64,000 bases of DNA from Bacteroidota bacterium (GCA_039821555.1 JBCBNX010000005.1:159069-223068); one strand, 5' to 3'. Positions 18,826 to 27,461 are shown, numbered from the stretch's first letter. Program-made: numbers and translations. Notes: generated by a model from the sequence alone, not told the origin.

Positions 18826-19251
18826 CTAGTCCTCGACCTCTTCCGTCTCGGCGAGGCGGACGTCCCACGCCAGCATCTGCTCAATGTCGGCGTAGTCCTC
18901 CTCGCCGTCCTCGTCGGTGAACGTGTAGTCGCCGTACTTCGAGCGGAGGGCCGGACGGAGGCGCTCCCACTTCATGCCATCGTCTCCGGTGAACGTCTCC
19001 GGGTAGGGGCTCTTGATGCGGAAGTGCGGGTGGTAGGAGCGGTAGGTCTTGGCAGCCTCGTAGAGGGCGGCGCGGCGGGCCCCCGCCTTCGTGACGCTGC
19101 GGCCGACCACGCGGAACGGCGCGATCACGATGGCGGCCTGCCATTCCTTCGCCTCCTCGTCTTCGTTCTCGGGATCGAGGTCGGTGTACTCGGGGCGCAT
19201 CACCTTGAATTCGTCGGGATGCGGATAGGCACTGCGTTCGGCGTCGAACAT
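18826..19251 (-). CDS. Acidic protein of unknown function
   Basis: 141 residues and not recognised. It has an acidic N-terminal part (MRPEYTDLDPENEDEEAKEW), a central basic stretch (APFRVVGRSVTKAGARRAALYEAAKTYRSYHP) and an acidic tail (DYTFTDEDGEEDYADIEQML ... ETEEVED). There are no signal peptide, membrane helices or cysteine motifs. The mixed pattern and good codon use suggest a real cytoplasmic protein. The start at 19251 (MFDAERSAYP) is the last plausible ATG before sequence of poor coding character. It is divergent from the Asp-rich gene at 19547, with 295 bases between starts; the shared acidic nature of both products may be chance. Confidence 0.65.
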   Translation of the reverse strand: MFDAERSAYPHPDEFKVMRPEYTDLDPENEDEEAKEWQAAIVIAPFRVVGRSVTKAGARRAALYEAAKTYRSYHPHFRIKSPYPETFTGDDGMKWERLRPALRSKYGDYTFTDEDGEEDYADIEQMLAWDVRLAETEEVED

Positions 19252-19546
19252 GGGGGCAGGATTCGTCTTGGGGAGCGAAAGATTCAGCAGGGAAATACTA
19301 CGACGCGAACGGGACAGATCCCACGCCCGGCGGCGACCCGTCGTGTTGCATCCCAATTTCACTGCCGCGCGGGTCGGCATGGCGTCCTGCGTCCTCGTTG
19401 TTCTGGCCGCCAGGGCCGTGTCGAAACCTGCGACGGGCGTTGTACCTTGGGGCTGCACGCTGCTCCGCGCGCGGTACGTTCCAGCACGCGGCATGACCGC
19501 CTCAGCGGTGCGCCTGTTCCACCCGCCAGCCTCAGCCCGCCCCACC

Positions 19547-19909
19547 ATGGACGACCTGTTGCTCCCCACCCTCGCCAGCGACGCTCTCGCTATCGACGAC
19601 GACGAGTTTGACTTCGAGGACGACGACTTTGACGACGACCTCGGCAACAACGACCTCGGCAACAACGACCTCGGCAACGACGACCTCGGCAACAACGACC
19701 TCGGCAACAACGACCTCGGCAACGATGACCTCGACGAGGACGACCTTGATTTTGACGAGGAGGGGGACTTCGACGACCTCGATGATGAGGACTACGACTA
19801 CGACGAGGAGGGCGACTTCGACGACGAGGGCGACTACGACGAGGACGACGAGGAGTACGACGACTTTGACGATCTCAGTGACGACCTCGATTTCGACGAC
19901 GACTTCTAG
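19547..19909 (+). CDS. Extremely Asp-rich repeat protein
   Basis: 120 residues with no Lys, Arg, His, Cys, Trp, Gln or Val visible. After MDDLLLPTLASDALAI, the chain is Asp/Glu broken by Leu, Phe, Tyr, Gly and Asn. Residues ~31-60 are six tandem copies of D-L-G-N-N/D, encoded by six 15-nt units. The rest follows motifs such as D-F-D-D and D-Y-D-E-E-G. The predicted charge is extreme. Such chains can bind Ca2+, mimic nucleic acid, or stay soluble in salt; no function is assigned. The ATG at 19547 was chosen because the composition changes abruptly there; the frame is open upstream, and an ATG at about 19492 would add 18 ordinary residues. Confidence 0.6.
   Translation: MDDLLLPTLASDALAIDDDEFDFEDDDFDDDLGNNDLGNNDLGNDDLGNNDLGNNDLGNDDLDEDDLDFDEEGDFDDLDDEDYDYDEEGDFDDEGDYDEDDEEYDDFDDLSDDLDFDDDF
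19637..19726 (+). repeat. Six 15-nt tandem repeats in the Asp-rich gene
   Basis: Unit GACCTCGGCAACAAC repeated six times; the third and sixth units end GAC and GAT instead. The units are almost identical at silent positions, so the expansion looks recent. Confidence 0.92.
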
Positions 19910-20020
19910 CCACTCCCTAGCCCAGGCAATTCAGTCCAAAGGACGAATGAAGCTTCCGTTATCCGTTCCTTAACAGTCCCGTTATTGGGGCTTGAGTCAT
20001 CAACGCCGGCCCCGATCTCG

Positions 20021-20170
20021 TTGTCCACGGTTCGGATTCCGTGTGGACTTCTCTGCATAACAGCTTTCCAGACACCCCGAATAACGCCGTTCGGGGCGTT
20101 TGCCGCTACAGCGCCCCTGTGGACAACCCCGTGATGCTCGTTGCCCACCATCTGTATAACCTGTGGAGAA
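20021..20170. promoter_or_regulatory. Cluster of DnaA-box-like 9-mers upstream of nrdJ
   Basis: Within 150 bases, 140 to 290 bases before the nrdJ start, four 9-mers resemble the DnaA box TTATCCACA: TTGTCCACG (20021-20029), TGTGGACTT (20042-20050), TGTGGACAA (20118-20126, a one-mismatch box on the minus strand) and TGTGGAGAA (20162-20170). The 397-base gap (19910-20306) otherwise contains GGAAACGGTTTC near 20191 and no gene. DnaA-ATP control of ribonucleotide reductase genes is known in E. coli (nrdAB); its use here is inference. Confidence 0.45.
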
Positions 20171-20306
20171 AACGGTTTGCGGTCCTCTCTCTGGAAACGG
20201 TTTCTTAATTGTCCCGCACACCCCTCCCCATTTCTGGCGCTTCGCCGCAGAGGTTGTGGCCCGCGCCAACCGCAGTTTTCATAACGGATACCTACCCCCA
20301 CTCACC

Positions 20307-23300
20307 ATGTCCACTTCTCCCTCCAAGGGCCTGCGCATCAATCGCGTCTTCTCTTCGCCCGACCAGCATCCCTTTGACAGCGTCGTCTGGCAGACCCGTG
20401 ACGCCGCGATCAAAAACCACAAGGGCGAGGCGATCTTCGAGCAGAAGAACGTTGAGTTTCCAGAAGGCTGGAGCCAGCTTGCCACCAACGTCGTCGCCTC
20501 TAAATATTTCTATGGCGACATCGCAACGGGCAACGGCAATCCGGCCGACGGGCAGCGCGAGTATAGCCTGAAGCAACTCGTCCACCGCGTCACCCGCACC
20601 ATCGCTGACTGGGGCCGCGACCAGGGCTACTTCGCCACCAAGAAGGACGCCGAGACGTTCTACGACGAGCTGACCTGGCTCTGCACCAACCAGTACGGCG
20701 CGTTCAACAGCCCGGTGTGGTTCAACGTCGGGCTGCACCACCAGTACGGCGTCCGCGACTCGGGCGGCAAGACCATCTTCGGCTGGGACCCCGAGAAGCA
20801 GGAGGTCGTCCGCGTCGACCCCTACGAGCGCCCGCAGGCGTCGGCCTGCTTCATCATCTCCGTCGACGACTCCATCGACGACATCTGGCAGCTCATGGGC
20901 GAGAGCGCGCGCCTCTTCAAGTTCGGCTCCGGCGTCGGCGCCGACTGGTCGAAGCTGCGCTCGTCGAAGGAGAAGCTCTCCGGCGGCGGCATCCCGAGCG
21001 GCCCCGTGTCCTTCATGAAGGTGCAGGACGCGACCGGCGGCACGATCAAGTCGGGCGGTAAGACGCGCCGCGCGGCGATCATGCAGACGCTCAAGTCGTG
21101 GCACCCGGACATCATGGAGTTCGTGAACGCCAAGAAGACCGAGGAGCAGAAGGCCTGGGCACTCATCGAGGAGGGCTACGACGGCTCGTTCAACGGCGCT
21201 GCCTACGGCTCGGTCGCCTTCCAGAACGTCAACCAATCGGTCCGCCTGGACGACGCCTTCATGGAGGCCGCCGTCGCCGACACGGACTACGACCTGCTGT
21301 CGGTCACGGGCAACGAGGCCGTCGAGACGATCCCGGCACGGACGATCCTCGACGGCATCGCCGAGGGCACGCACCTCTGCGGCGACCCCGGCGTGCAGTA
21401 TGAAGACACGATCCAGACGTGGCACACCTGCAAGAACTCGGACCGCATCAACTCCAGCAATCCGTGCTCGGAGTACATGTTCTTGGACAACTCGGCGTGC
21501 AACCTGGCGAGCCTCAACCTGCGCAAGTACCAGAACGCCGATGGCACGTTCAACGTCGAGCGCTTCCGCGCGGCGGCGCGCATCTACCTCACGGCGCAGG
21601 AGATCCTCGTCGACAACGCGGGCTACCCGTCGGCCAACATCGCCGCGAACAGCCACGCCTACCGCCCGCTCGGCCTCGGCTTCGCCAACCTCGGCGCGCT
21701 CCTCATGTCGATGGGCCTGCCCTACGATTCCGACGAGGGCCGCGGCGTCGCCGGTGCCATCATGGCCATCGAGCACTGCGAAGGCTTCGCCCGCTCGGCT
21801 GAGATCGCAGCCAACAAGAAGATCGGGCCGTTCGACGGCTATGCCGCCAACCGCGAGCCCTTCCTGGAGGTCATGCGCATGCACCAGGCCGCTGTGGGCG
21901 ATATCCACGCGACGTGCCCGGACTACCTCCGCACCGCCGCGCAGGAGTCGGCCGACCGCATGGTCGCGCTCGGCGAGAAGCATGGCTACCGCAACGCGCA
22001 GGCGACCGTCCTCGCGCCGACCGGCACCATCGGCTTCATGATGGACTGCGACACGACGGGCATCGAGCCGGACATCGCGCTCGTGAAGTACAAACTCCTC
22101 GCGGGCAAGGGCGACGGCATGATGAAGATCGTCAACCAGACGGTCGGCCAGGCCCTCGGCCGCCTCGGCTACTCCGACGCCGAGACCGCCGCCATCCTCG
22201 CCCACATCGACACGCAGGACACCATCGAGGACGTGACGGTGGACGGCGAACTCGTCCGGAGCGGCCTCAAGGCGGAGCACCTGCCGGTGTTCGACTGCGC
22301 CTTCAAGGCGTTCAAGGGCACGCGCTACATCAGCCACATGGGCCACATCAAGATGATGGCCGCCTGCCAGCCGTTCATCTCGGGCGCGATCTCGAAGACG
22401 GTCAACCTGCCTGAGAGCGCTACGCCGGAGGACATCGCCGACGCGTACGTCAAGGCTTGGGAGTGGGGCCTCAAGGCCGTCGCGATCTACCGCGAGAACT
22501 CCAAGCGCTCGCAGCCGCTCTCGACGAAGCAGGACGGCAACACGAAGAATGCGGCCTCGTCGTCGGGCGATGGCGCTTCGGTCGAACCCGAAGTCATCAT
22601 CCGCGAGGTCGAAAAGATCGTCGAGATCGAGAAGGTGATCCAGGAGCCGTCGCGCCGCCGCCTGCCGGACGAGCGCCCGAGCCTCACGCACAAGTTCTCG
22701 ATCGCGGGCCACGAGGGCTACCTCCACATCGGCCTCTACCCGGACACGAGCCTGCCGGGCGAGATCTTTATCACGATGGCGAAGCAGGGCTCGACCATCG
22801 GCGGCCTGATGGACGCCTTCGCGACGAGCATCTCGCTGGGCCTGCAGTACGGCGTGCCGCTCGAAGACCTCTGCCAGAAGTTCAGCCACATGCGCTTCGA
22901 GCCGAGCGGCTTCACCAACAACCGGCAGATCCCGATGGCGAAGTCCATCATGGACTACATCTTCCGGTACCTGAGCCTGAAGTTCCTCGGGGACGCGCGC
23001 GAGGCGGCCCCCGTGAGCCCGCAGATGGCGGTGCAGCAGGAGGCCGCGAAGGCTGGCCCCGCCGCCGACACCTCGCAGGCCGACCTCTTCACCGCCACGC
23101 CGACCACGCCGACCCCGGACCCGCTCGTCGGGCAAACCGTGGAGGCGTTCATGGCCACGCAGGGTACGCCTAAGCCCACGGGGGGCGCCGCGAGCCCGTC
23201 GCTGGCCCAGGCCGCGGGACCGCAGGCGCTCTTCCAGAACCAGAGCGACTCGCCTCCGTGCTCGGTGTGCGGCTCGATCACGGTCCGCTCCGGGGCCTGC

Positions 23301-23342
23301 TACCAGTGCACCAACTGCGGCGCCTCCACCGGCTGCGGGTGA
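20307..23342 (+). CDS. nrdJ: Adenosylcobalamin-dependent ribonucleoside-diphosphate reductase (class II)
   Basis: 1011 residues. It reduces ribonucleotides to deoxyribonucleotides with a radical made from coenzyme B12, so it needs no oxygen and no NrdB. Visible elements: ASACFIISVDDSIDDIW, the NPCSEYMFLDNSACNLASLNL block (active-site Asn, Cys, Glu region), VLAPTGTIGFMMDCDTTGIEPD, the ISHMGHIKMMAACQPFISGAISKTVNLP segment, and a C-terminal zinc-ribbon-like tail CSVCGS...CYQCTNCGAS..CG that supplies shuttle cysteines. A variable linker with Glu/Lys coiled character (EVEKIVEIEKVIQE) precedes the last third. The start at 20307 was chosen for MSTSPSKGLRINRVFS. No B12 riboswitch is recognisable upstream. 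A strong terminator ends the gene. Confidence 0.96.
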   Translation: MSTSPSKGLRINRVFSSPDQHPFDSVVWQTRDAAIKNHKGEAIFEQKNVEFPEGWSQLATNVVASKYFYGDIATGNGNPADGQREYSLKQLVHRVTRTIADWGRDQGYFATKKDAETFYDELTWLCTNQYGAFNSPVWFNVGLHHQYGVRDSGGKTIFGWDPEKQEVVRVDPYERPQASACFIISVDDSIDDIWQLMGESARLFKFGSGVGADWSKLRSSKEKLSGGGIPSGPVSFMKVQDATGGTIKSGGKTRRAAIMQTLKSWHPDIMEFVNAKKTEEQKAWALIEEGYDGSFNGAAYGSVAFQNVNQSVRLDDAFMEAAVADTDYDLLSVTGNEAVETIPARTILDGIAEGTHLCGDPGVQYEDTIQTWHTCKNSDRINSSNPCSEYMFLDNSACNLASLNLRKYQNADGTFNVERFRAAARIYLTAQEILVDNAGYPSANIAANSHAYRPLGLGFANLGALLMSMGLPYDSDEGRGVAGAIMAIEHCEGFARSAEIAANKKIGPFDGYAANREPFLEVMRMHQAAVGDIHATCPDYLRTAAQESADRMVALGEKHGYRNAQATVLAPTGTIGFMMDCDTTGIEPDIALVKYKLLAGKGDGMMKIVNQTVGQALGRLGYSDAETAAILAHIDTQDTIEDVTVDGELVRSGLKAEHLPVFDCAFKAFKGTRYISHMGHIKMMAACQPFISGAISKTVNLPESATPEDIADAYVKAWEWGLKAVAIYRENSKRSQPLSTKQDGNTKNAASSSGDGASVEPEVIIREVEKIVEIEKVIQEPSRRRLPDERPSLTHKFSIAGHEGYLHIGLYPDTSLPGEIFITMAKQGSTIGGLMDAFATSISLGLQYGVPLEDLCQKFSHMRFEPSGFTNNRQIPMAKSIMDYIFRYLSLKFLGDAREAAPVSPQMAVQQEAAKAGPAADTSQADLFTATPTTPTPDPLVGQTVEAFMATQGTPKPTGGAASPSLAQAAGPQALFQNQSDSPPCSVCGSITVRSGACYQCTNCGASTGCG

Positions 23343-23374
23343 GTGCTGACCTGAGCAACCAGTGTCATATCCGG

Positions 23375-23410
23375 GGAGGCAGGGTTTCGCGACCCTGCCT
23401 CCTTTTCTTT
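23375..23410 (+). terminator. Rho-independent terminator after nrdJ
   Basis: A perfect 11-bp stem, GGAGGCAGGGT (23375-23385) and ACCCTGCCTCC (23392-23402), with loop TTCGCG, followed by TTTTCTTT. It separates nrdJ from the low-GC gene. Confidence 0.92.
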
Positions 23411-23430
23411 AGGATGTTGCAAGCAAAACA

Positions 23431-25095
23431 GTGCTCCATACCCCGGAAGAATTAGCAAAGCTAACCGAAGACGAGTTTCGTCGGAAGAAGCTCATTCCTC
23501 TGCTCAGGATCATGGGAATGCTCGAGGTTGAGCATACGCACGGACCGAATGAGCTGGGCAAAGATGTGGTGTTCTGGAAACATGAGGCTGGAATCCGCAC
23601 GAACTTTGCCATCGTTGCGAAACGGGGACGAATCAACGCTCAGGCTTCGGGAGATGTAGCTACAGTCGCAACTCAAGTTCGCCAAGCTTTCGGTGCCAAG
23701 TTTCTCGACAAAACAAGTTGCGAAGAACAAAGCATCAATCGCGTAATTGTAGCCGCTTCAGGTCCAATTAGCCCAGAAGCTAGGAAAGCTATCCGCGCTG
23801 CTATCGGAGTAAATCTTGAAGCCAGAAATACAAGTTTCTGGGATGCTGGTAAAATCGTCGAGATGTTGAATAGGCACCTCCCGAAGCCAAGCGTTCCAGC
23901 GAGCCTTGAAGCGATAAGACAAAGGCTAGGTAGGCTCGAATACTTCGAGGTGGTCCCTGAAATACACTCCGAAAGTGTTTTCTATCACGTCACACCGAAG
24001 TCAGAGGGCACACTCATTGCAAAAGGGATCTTCAATTTTCCGGAGACACCCGAAGGTGAGGCTTCGCTGCAGGCTCTGCAGCGTGTCTTTGAGGAGGGTA
24101 CAGCTGCTGTGATACCTGGGGCTTTTATCGCCTCCTTCGAGCAGCATGAAGAGCTTGCTCAGCTATTTGGAAACGAAATTCCCTCAGAGCTACAAATAGG
24201 CCCTACTGTTCCTGGACCGCCCAGAGCTGTCTATCTCGAACTCACAAAACCAGGTGCGCCCCTGATATACGATGGTCTGAAAATGAGGCTTCTTCGGTCT
24301 GGAAGTCGTCGTACTGAGTTTGAAACGGACGAGCACGATCCAGTGTGTCTCAATCTCGTTTTCGAGAAGCGCGATAAAAAGGGAATAGCGGTCACGGTGA
24401 ATCTTAGGGTTTCACTTCTTGGCCGCAAGGCCCGACGTTCCTTTCAGGCGGTCCGCCTTGCAAACGCTCTTGCCGATGGTGCCTCAATAGGGTTAGTCGA
24501 CACGGAGACAGGCGGAGTTTTGGTTACACCTCATGCCATCCCATCCGCGACGGCTGTTGATGCTACTCTCGCCCAGTACCTCGCAAGCCTAGTTGCTATT
24601 GAGGACAGGCTAGGATGCGAGTTCTCCTTGCCAGAGTCACTTACTGGCCGGGATATTATCGATGCTCAAGAACTGAGGGATATTCTGGAGAGCGGGCAAC
24701 TCGTTCGATCCTTCAATACCTATACCGTCACTCTCACTCCCAGCAAAGGTGCAGACATTACCTCTTTCTTCCCCCCTGAAGAGCTTAGATGGATCAGAAT
24801 TACTGGAGAGCGAGGTTACGAGATTCTCGACCGCGAGGTCTATCTGGGCCCCGTGCAGATCACCTTACCAGTCGTACTCACCAAAGAAGAGCATGCGCGT
24901 CTAGCTGCCCAGATGACTCTCGGTTTGTCCGAGTTCAAGATCACTTTCAGCGCTCCCCCAGACGGAGGGGAGGTGCGTACCGAGTATCTTGACTTTACCC
25001 GAGTTGAGAAGTTTGGCCCGGAAGCGCACAGGGGTCTCCTTGAAACGATAGAAATCAGAGACTGGCCAGGTAGTACCAGCAAAAACGAAGGATAG
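23431..25095 (+). CDS. Putative restriction-endonuclease-fold protein in a low-GC island
   Basis: 554 residues from a GTG at 23431. Base and codon use differ sharply from neighbours (many AAA, ATA, AGA, GAA codons), a sign of transfer. Residues ~15-75 resemble the PD-(D/E)XK core of Mrr-like endonucleases: a helix with E-F-R-R, then GPNELGKDVVFW (candidate Asp) and, about 15 residues on, FAIVAKRGRI (candidate x-x-K). The next ~80 residues (INRVIVAASGPISPEARKAI ... TSFWDAGKIVEMLNRHLP) match the pattern that follows this core in many such proteins. The remaining ~390 residues are of no family I know and look beta-rich. It is probably a DNA-acting defence or mobile-element protein; this is inference. 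No methylase or ATPase partner is adjacent. Confidence 0.6.
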   Translation: MLHTPEELAKLTEDEFRRKKLIPLLRIMGMLEVEHTHGPNELGKDVVFWKHEAGIRTNFAIVAKRGRINAQASGDVATVATQVRQAFGAKFLDKTSCEEQSINRVIVAASGPISPEARKAIRAAIGVNLEARNTSFWDAGKIVEMLNRHLPKPSVPASLEAIRQRLGRLEYFEVVPEIHSESVFYHVTPKSEGTLIAKGIFNFPETPEGEASLQALQRVFEEGTAAVIPGAFIASFEQHEELAQLFGNEIPSELQIGPTVPGPPRAVYLELTKPGAPLIYDGLKMRLLRSGSRRTEFETDEHDPVCLNLVFEKRDKKGIAVTVNLRVSLLGRKARRSFQAVRLANALADGASIGLVDTETGGVLVTPHAIPSATAVDATLAQYLASLVAIEDRLGCEFSLPESLTGRDIIDAQELRDILESGQLVRSFNTYTVTLTPSKGADITSFFPPEELRWIRITGERGYEILDREVYLGPVQITLPVVLTKEEHARLAAQMTLGLSEFKITFSAPPDGGEVRTEYLDFTRVEKFGPEAHRGLLETIEIRDWPGSTSKNEG

Positions 25096-25099
25096 TAAT

Positions 25100-25248
25100 C
25101 TGTCATCCTGAGCGAGCGGAGCGAGTCGAAGGATCTGCGGGCCAGCTTTCAGGCCCCACCCGAAGCGCCGAGGTGGACAGAGATCCCTTCGACTGCGCTC
25201 AGGGCAAGCTCTTCGACTCCGCCCTACGGGCTGCGCTCAGGATGACAG
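25100..25248. repeat. Family B inverted-repeat element, copy B1
   Basis: 149 bases with a perfect 15-nt inverted pair, CTGTCATCCTGAGCG (25100-25114) and CGCTCAGGATGACAG (25234-25248), and further inner complementarity (GTCGAAGGATCT ... AGATCCCTTCGAC). It starts 5 bases after the low-GC gene and ends ~155 bases before the GIY-YIG gene. Related copies lie at 41330-41414 and 48475-48619. The rest of the 25096-25402 gap has no feature. Confidence 0.85.
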
Positions 25249-25402
25249 AGGGGGAGTGTGGAGTGCACGGGGGGACGTGGCGGGACTGAGACATTCGCAG
25301 TAGAGAGGCGGTTACGCGGGCGTGGGGACGCGTGTCTGGAGGGATACGCTGCCGAGCGCGTACTGCTACGCGTCGGTAGCCCCGTTTCCAGATGCTGCTG
25401 CC

Positions 25403-25699
25403 GTGCCTCGCTCCAAGACGTATTACGTCTACATCCTCGCCAACCGGGCGCTCGTGCTCTACGTCGGCATGACGAGCGACCTCGGGCGGCGCGTGGCCGA
25501 GCACCGGGCGAAGGCGGTGCCTGGGTTCACAGCGCGGTATGACATCGACCGGCTGGTCTACGTGGAGTCGTATGCCAGCGTGCACGATGCGATTGCGCGG
25601 GAGCGGCAACTCAAGGGCTGGCGGCGGGCGAAGAAGCTGGACCTCATTGCGCGGCAGAACCCACAATGGCGCGACCTCACGGAACAGGTCGGTTGGTAA
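25403..25699 (+). CDS. GIY-YIG domain protein (UPF0213/YhbQ-like)
   Basis: 98 residues from a GTG at 25403. The single-domain GIY-YIG nuclease core is clear: YYVYILANRALVLYVGMTSDLGRRVAEHR (Y-V-Y ... Y-V-G, catalytic Arg in LGRRV), then Y-V-E-S, and AIARERQLKGWRRAKKLDLIARQNP with the conserved Glu in ERQLKGW. Small proteins of this type are common and are thought to act on DNA, but their cellular role is poorly known. An ATG at 25322 is also in frame and would add 27 unconserved residues; the domain normally starts where the GTG lies. Placement after repeat B1 and the low-GC gene suggests a small acquired region. Confidence 0.8.
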   Translation: MPRSKTYYVYILANRALVLYVGMTSDLGRRVAEHRAKAVPGFTARYDIDRLVYVESYASVHDAIARERQLKGWRRAKKLDLIARQNPQWRDLTEQVGW

Positions 25700-25757
25700 G
25701 CGTCGTGGTTGCGCGCTTCCTCTTGCCTCGCAGCCCCATGATCTCACTTCGTTCGAT

Positions 25758-25785
25758 CTGTCCCCCTCAAGCGTGAGGGGGATCG
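25758..25785. repeat. Family A inner palindrome alone, copy A4
   Basis: CTGTCCCCCTCAAG followed by CGTGAGGGGGATCG is an imperfect version of the 28-nt inner palindrome of family A. The outer GGCTCCCCCCG arms are missing. It lies between the convergent GIY-YIG gene and the secreted protein gene at 25866 and could end both transcripts. Confidence 0.7.
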
Positions 25786-25865
25786 TTTCTCGGCCCTTCA
25801 GGGGAGAGAAGCAGGAGGTGCCGCCTCCTACGCATGCACACGGTCCTCAGAGCACGAGGTGGGCG

Positions 25866-27461
25866 CTATCGGGCGACCGTCACGAGACGGCTTATCCGGG
25901 CTCGGTTGGTGGCCACCTCTACGACGTAGGTCCCACTGGCGAGGTCGCCTGGCAGGCTGACCTGATGCACGCCTGCAGCGACGGACTCGCGCTGGATCGT
26001 TGCGACGGTGCGTCCGAGCACGTCCACAACGCGGACGCGCACCTCCGAAGGCGTCTCGATCTGGAAGGCTACCGCAGCGTGATCCCGGATGGGGTTGGGG
26101 TAGACCGTCACCTCGAAGGCCCGATCCTGGGGCGCTTCTTCCGCCGAGACCGGACTTCCTCCACCGAAGAGGAGCCCGGCGTCATAAGCGGCCTGAATAC
26201 GGTCGCTCGCCCGGCGAAGCTCGGCAACGCTGTCGAGACGGTCGGTGCCCTGCGCGAACAGCAACGCGACATCGAACTGGTAGGCGTCGCCCGGCGCGAG
26301 GTCGAACGCTGGCGAGTTGGCGAGGCCGCGCATATCGCCAAAGGCCGCCTCTGTACCATTCCCGTCTATGTTCTCCAAGCTCCAGAAGTCCTGCGCCACC
26401 GGATCACCAGGGTACATCCATGCGACTGAAGCACCATCGGTGTCGAAGCCAAAGCCCTGCTCCGTGACGGGCGATCCATCGCGCCAGCGCCCCTGCATGA
26501 ACTGGTAGTGCTCGTCGGGCCCCTGCGCGCTCTCCGACGTCGGGAAGGGCCCCGACTTGTAGGGGAAGATGACGCTCGCCGCCCCGCTGAGGACATCCAC
26601 GCCGAACGCCGGGGGCGTACCGTATTCCTCGTCGGTTGCTTGACCGTTGTAGACGAACGCCATGTGACGCAGCGAGTCCGACCCGACGTAGTCATCCCAG
26701 AACGTACCCAGATCGAAGTCGGTCCAGAACGAGGCATGCCCCGCTTCGATGGGCGCGGTGTTGCGGTTGACGATCCGATAGCGGTAGACCGTCGCGTTGT
26801 CGAAGGCCGCTACGCCCGTATCGAAGGCCGAGGCGGTCACCTGCACCTCGATGCCGAGCGGGGCCGAGCCGGTGTACACGTGCTCGTTGCCGACGTCGTT
26901 CATGACCCAGAACGCCGTCTGGGTGCCATAGACGACCGGACGCTCGCCTGCGTCGAGGTCGATGACCTGACCGCGACTCGTGGGCACGACGGGCGCACCT
27001 GTCGCGTCGACGGTGGCGGCACCGAGGCCGGTCGGCCACGCGCGCAAGTCGGCAGTGGCCGCGCCTCCGGCCTCGAAGGCGGCTACATCGTCCTGCGACA
27101 CACTCCAGATGCGGTCGTACTGGGCGCAGTCGCCGAGCGGCTGGGCGTCGTCCCCGAGCGGGCCCGGCCAGAACTCGAAGGCTGTGTAGAGCGCGGCGGC
27201 CGTACGCGTCTCTCCCCCAATCTGCCCACCAACCCAGAGGCTCGCGACGAAGAGCGGCGACTGCGTGGTGCCGCGCGGCACGAAGTACGTGGGGGTTGTC
27301 GCGTTTTCGAGCCCGATGCTGCCGTCGATCCAGAGCCCCGTCTCGACGTTGGCACCACTGAGCGTCGTTCGAGCTGTTCCATCCTCACAAGAAGCAGCGG
27401 TCTGTGCCGCTGACGTCGTTGCGAGGCCGAAGCACAGGAGGAGGAGTAGCAGAGTGCGCAT
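25866..27461 (-). CDS. Secreted protein with type IX-like C-terminal sorting domain
   Basis: 531 residues. The signal peptide MRTLLLLLLCFGLATTSAAQ is followed by a large region of unknown fold, with many short motifs (GLWIDGSIGLENATTPTYFV, FWVMNDVGNEHVYTGSAPLGIEV, VAWMYPGDPVAQDFWSLENI). The last ~80 residues form a sorting domain that starts FEVTVYPNPIRDHAAV and contains VVDVLGRTVATI and LASGTYVVEVA, the pattern removed or anchored by the type IX system of Bacteroidota. It is therefore exported to the surface or medium. The start at 27461 was chosen to give the signal peptide. There are no catalytic motifs; similar proteins are annotated only as hypothetical. Confidence 0.85.
   Translation of the reverse strand: MRTLLLLLLCFGLATTSAAQTAASCEDGTARTTLSGANVETGLWIDGSIGLENATTPTYFVPRGTTQSPLFVASLWVGGQIGGETRTAAALYTAFEFWPGPLGDDAQPLGDCAQYDRIWSVSQDDVAAFEAGGAATADLRAWPTGLGAATVDATGAPVVPTSRGQVIDLDAGERPVVYGTQTAFWVMNDVGNEHVYTGSAPLGIEVQVTASAFDTGVAAFDNATVYRYRIVNRNTAPIEAGHASFWTDFDLGTFWDDYVGSDSLRHMAFVYNGQATDEEYGTPPAFGVDVLSGAASVIFPYKSGPFPTSESAQGPDEHYQFMQGRWRDGSPVTEQGFGFDTDGASVAWMYPGDPVAQDFWSLENIDGNGTEAAFGDMRGLANSPAFDLAPGDAYQFDVALLFAQGTDRLDSVAELRRASDRIQAAYDAGLLFGGGSPVSAEEAPQDRAFEVTVYPNPIRDHAAVAFQIETPSEVRVRVVDVLGRTVATIQRESVAAGVHQVSLPGDLASGTYVVEVATNRARISRLVTVAR

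Noticed and set aside
19981..20170. Chromosomal origin of replication
   Set aside because: DnaA-box-like sites are present, but there is no dnaA, dnaN or parAB nearby and no AT-rich unwinding element; promoter control is the simpler reading.
20171..20306. Cobalamin riboswitch before nrdJ
   Set aside because: The B12 box and expected pairing elements could not be found; the leader is short and pyrimidine-rich.
20292..23135. Long open frame (947 codons) antisense to nrdJ
   Set aside because: It is Arg/Ala/Val/Asp-rich with no motifs and mirrors nrdJ codons; GC-rich genes often leave the opposite strand open. nrdJ is certain.
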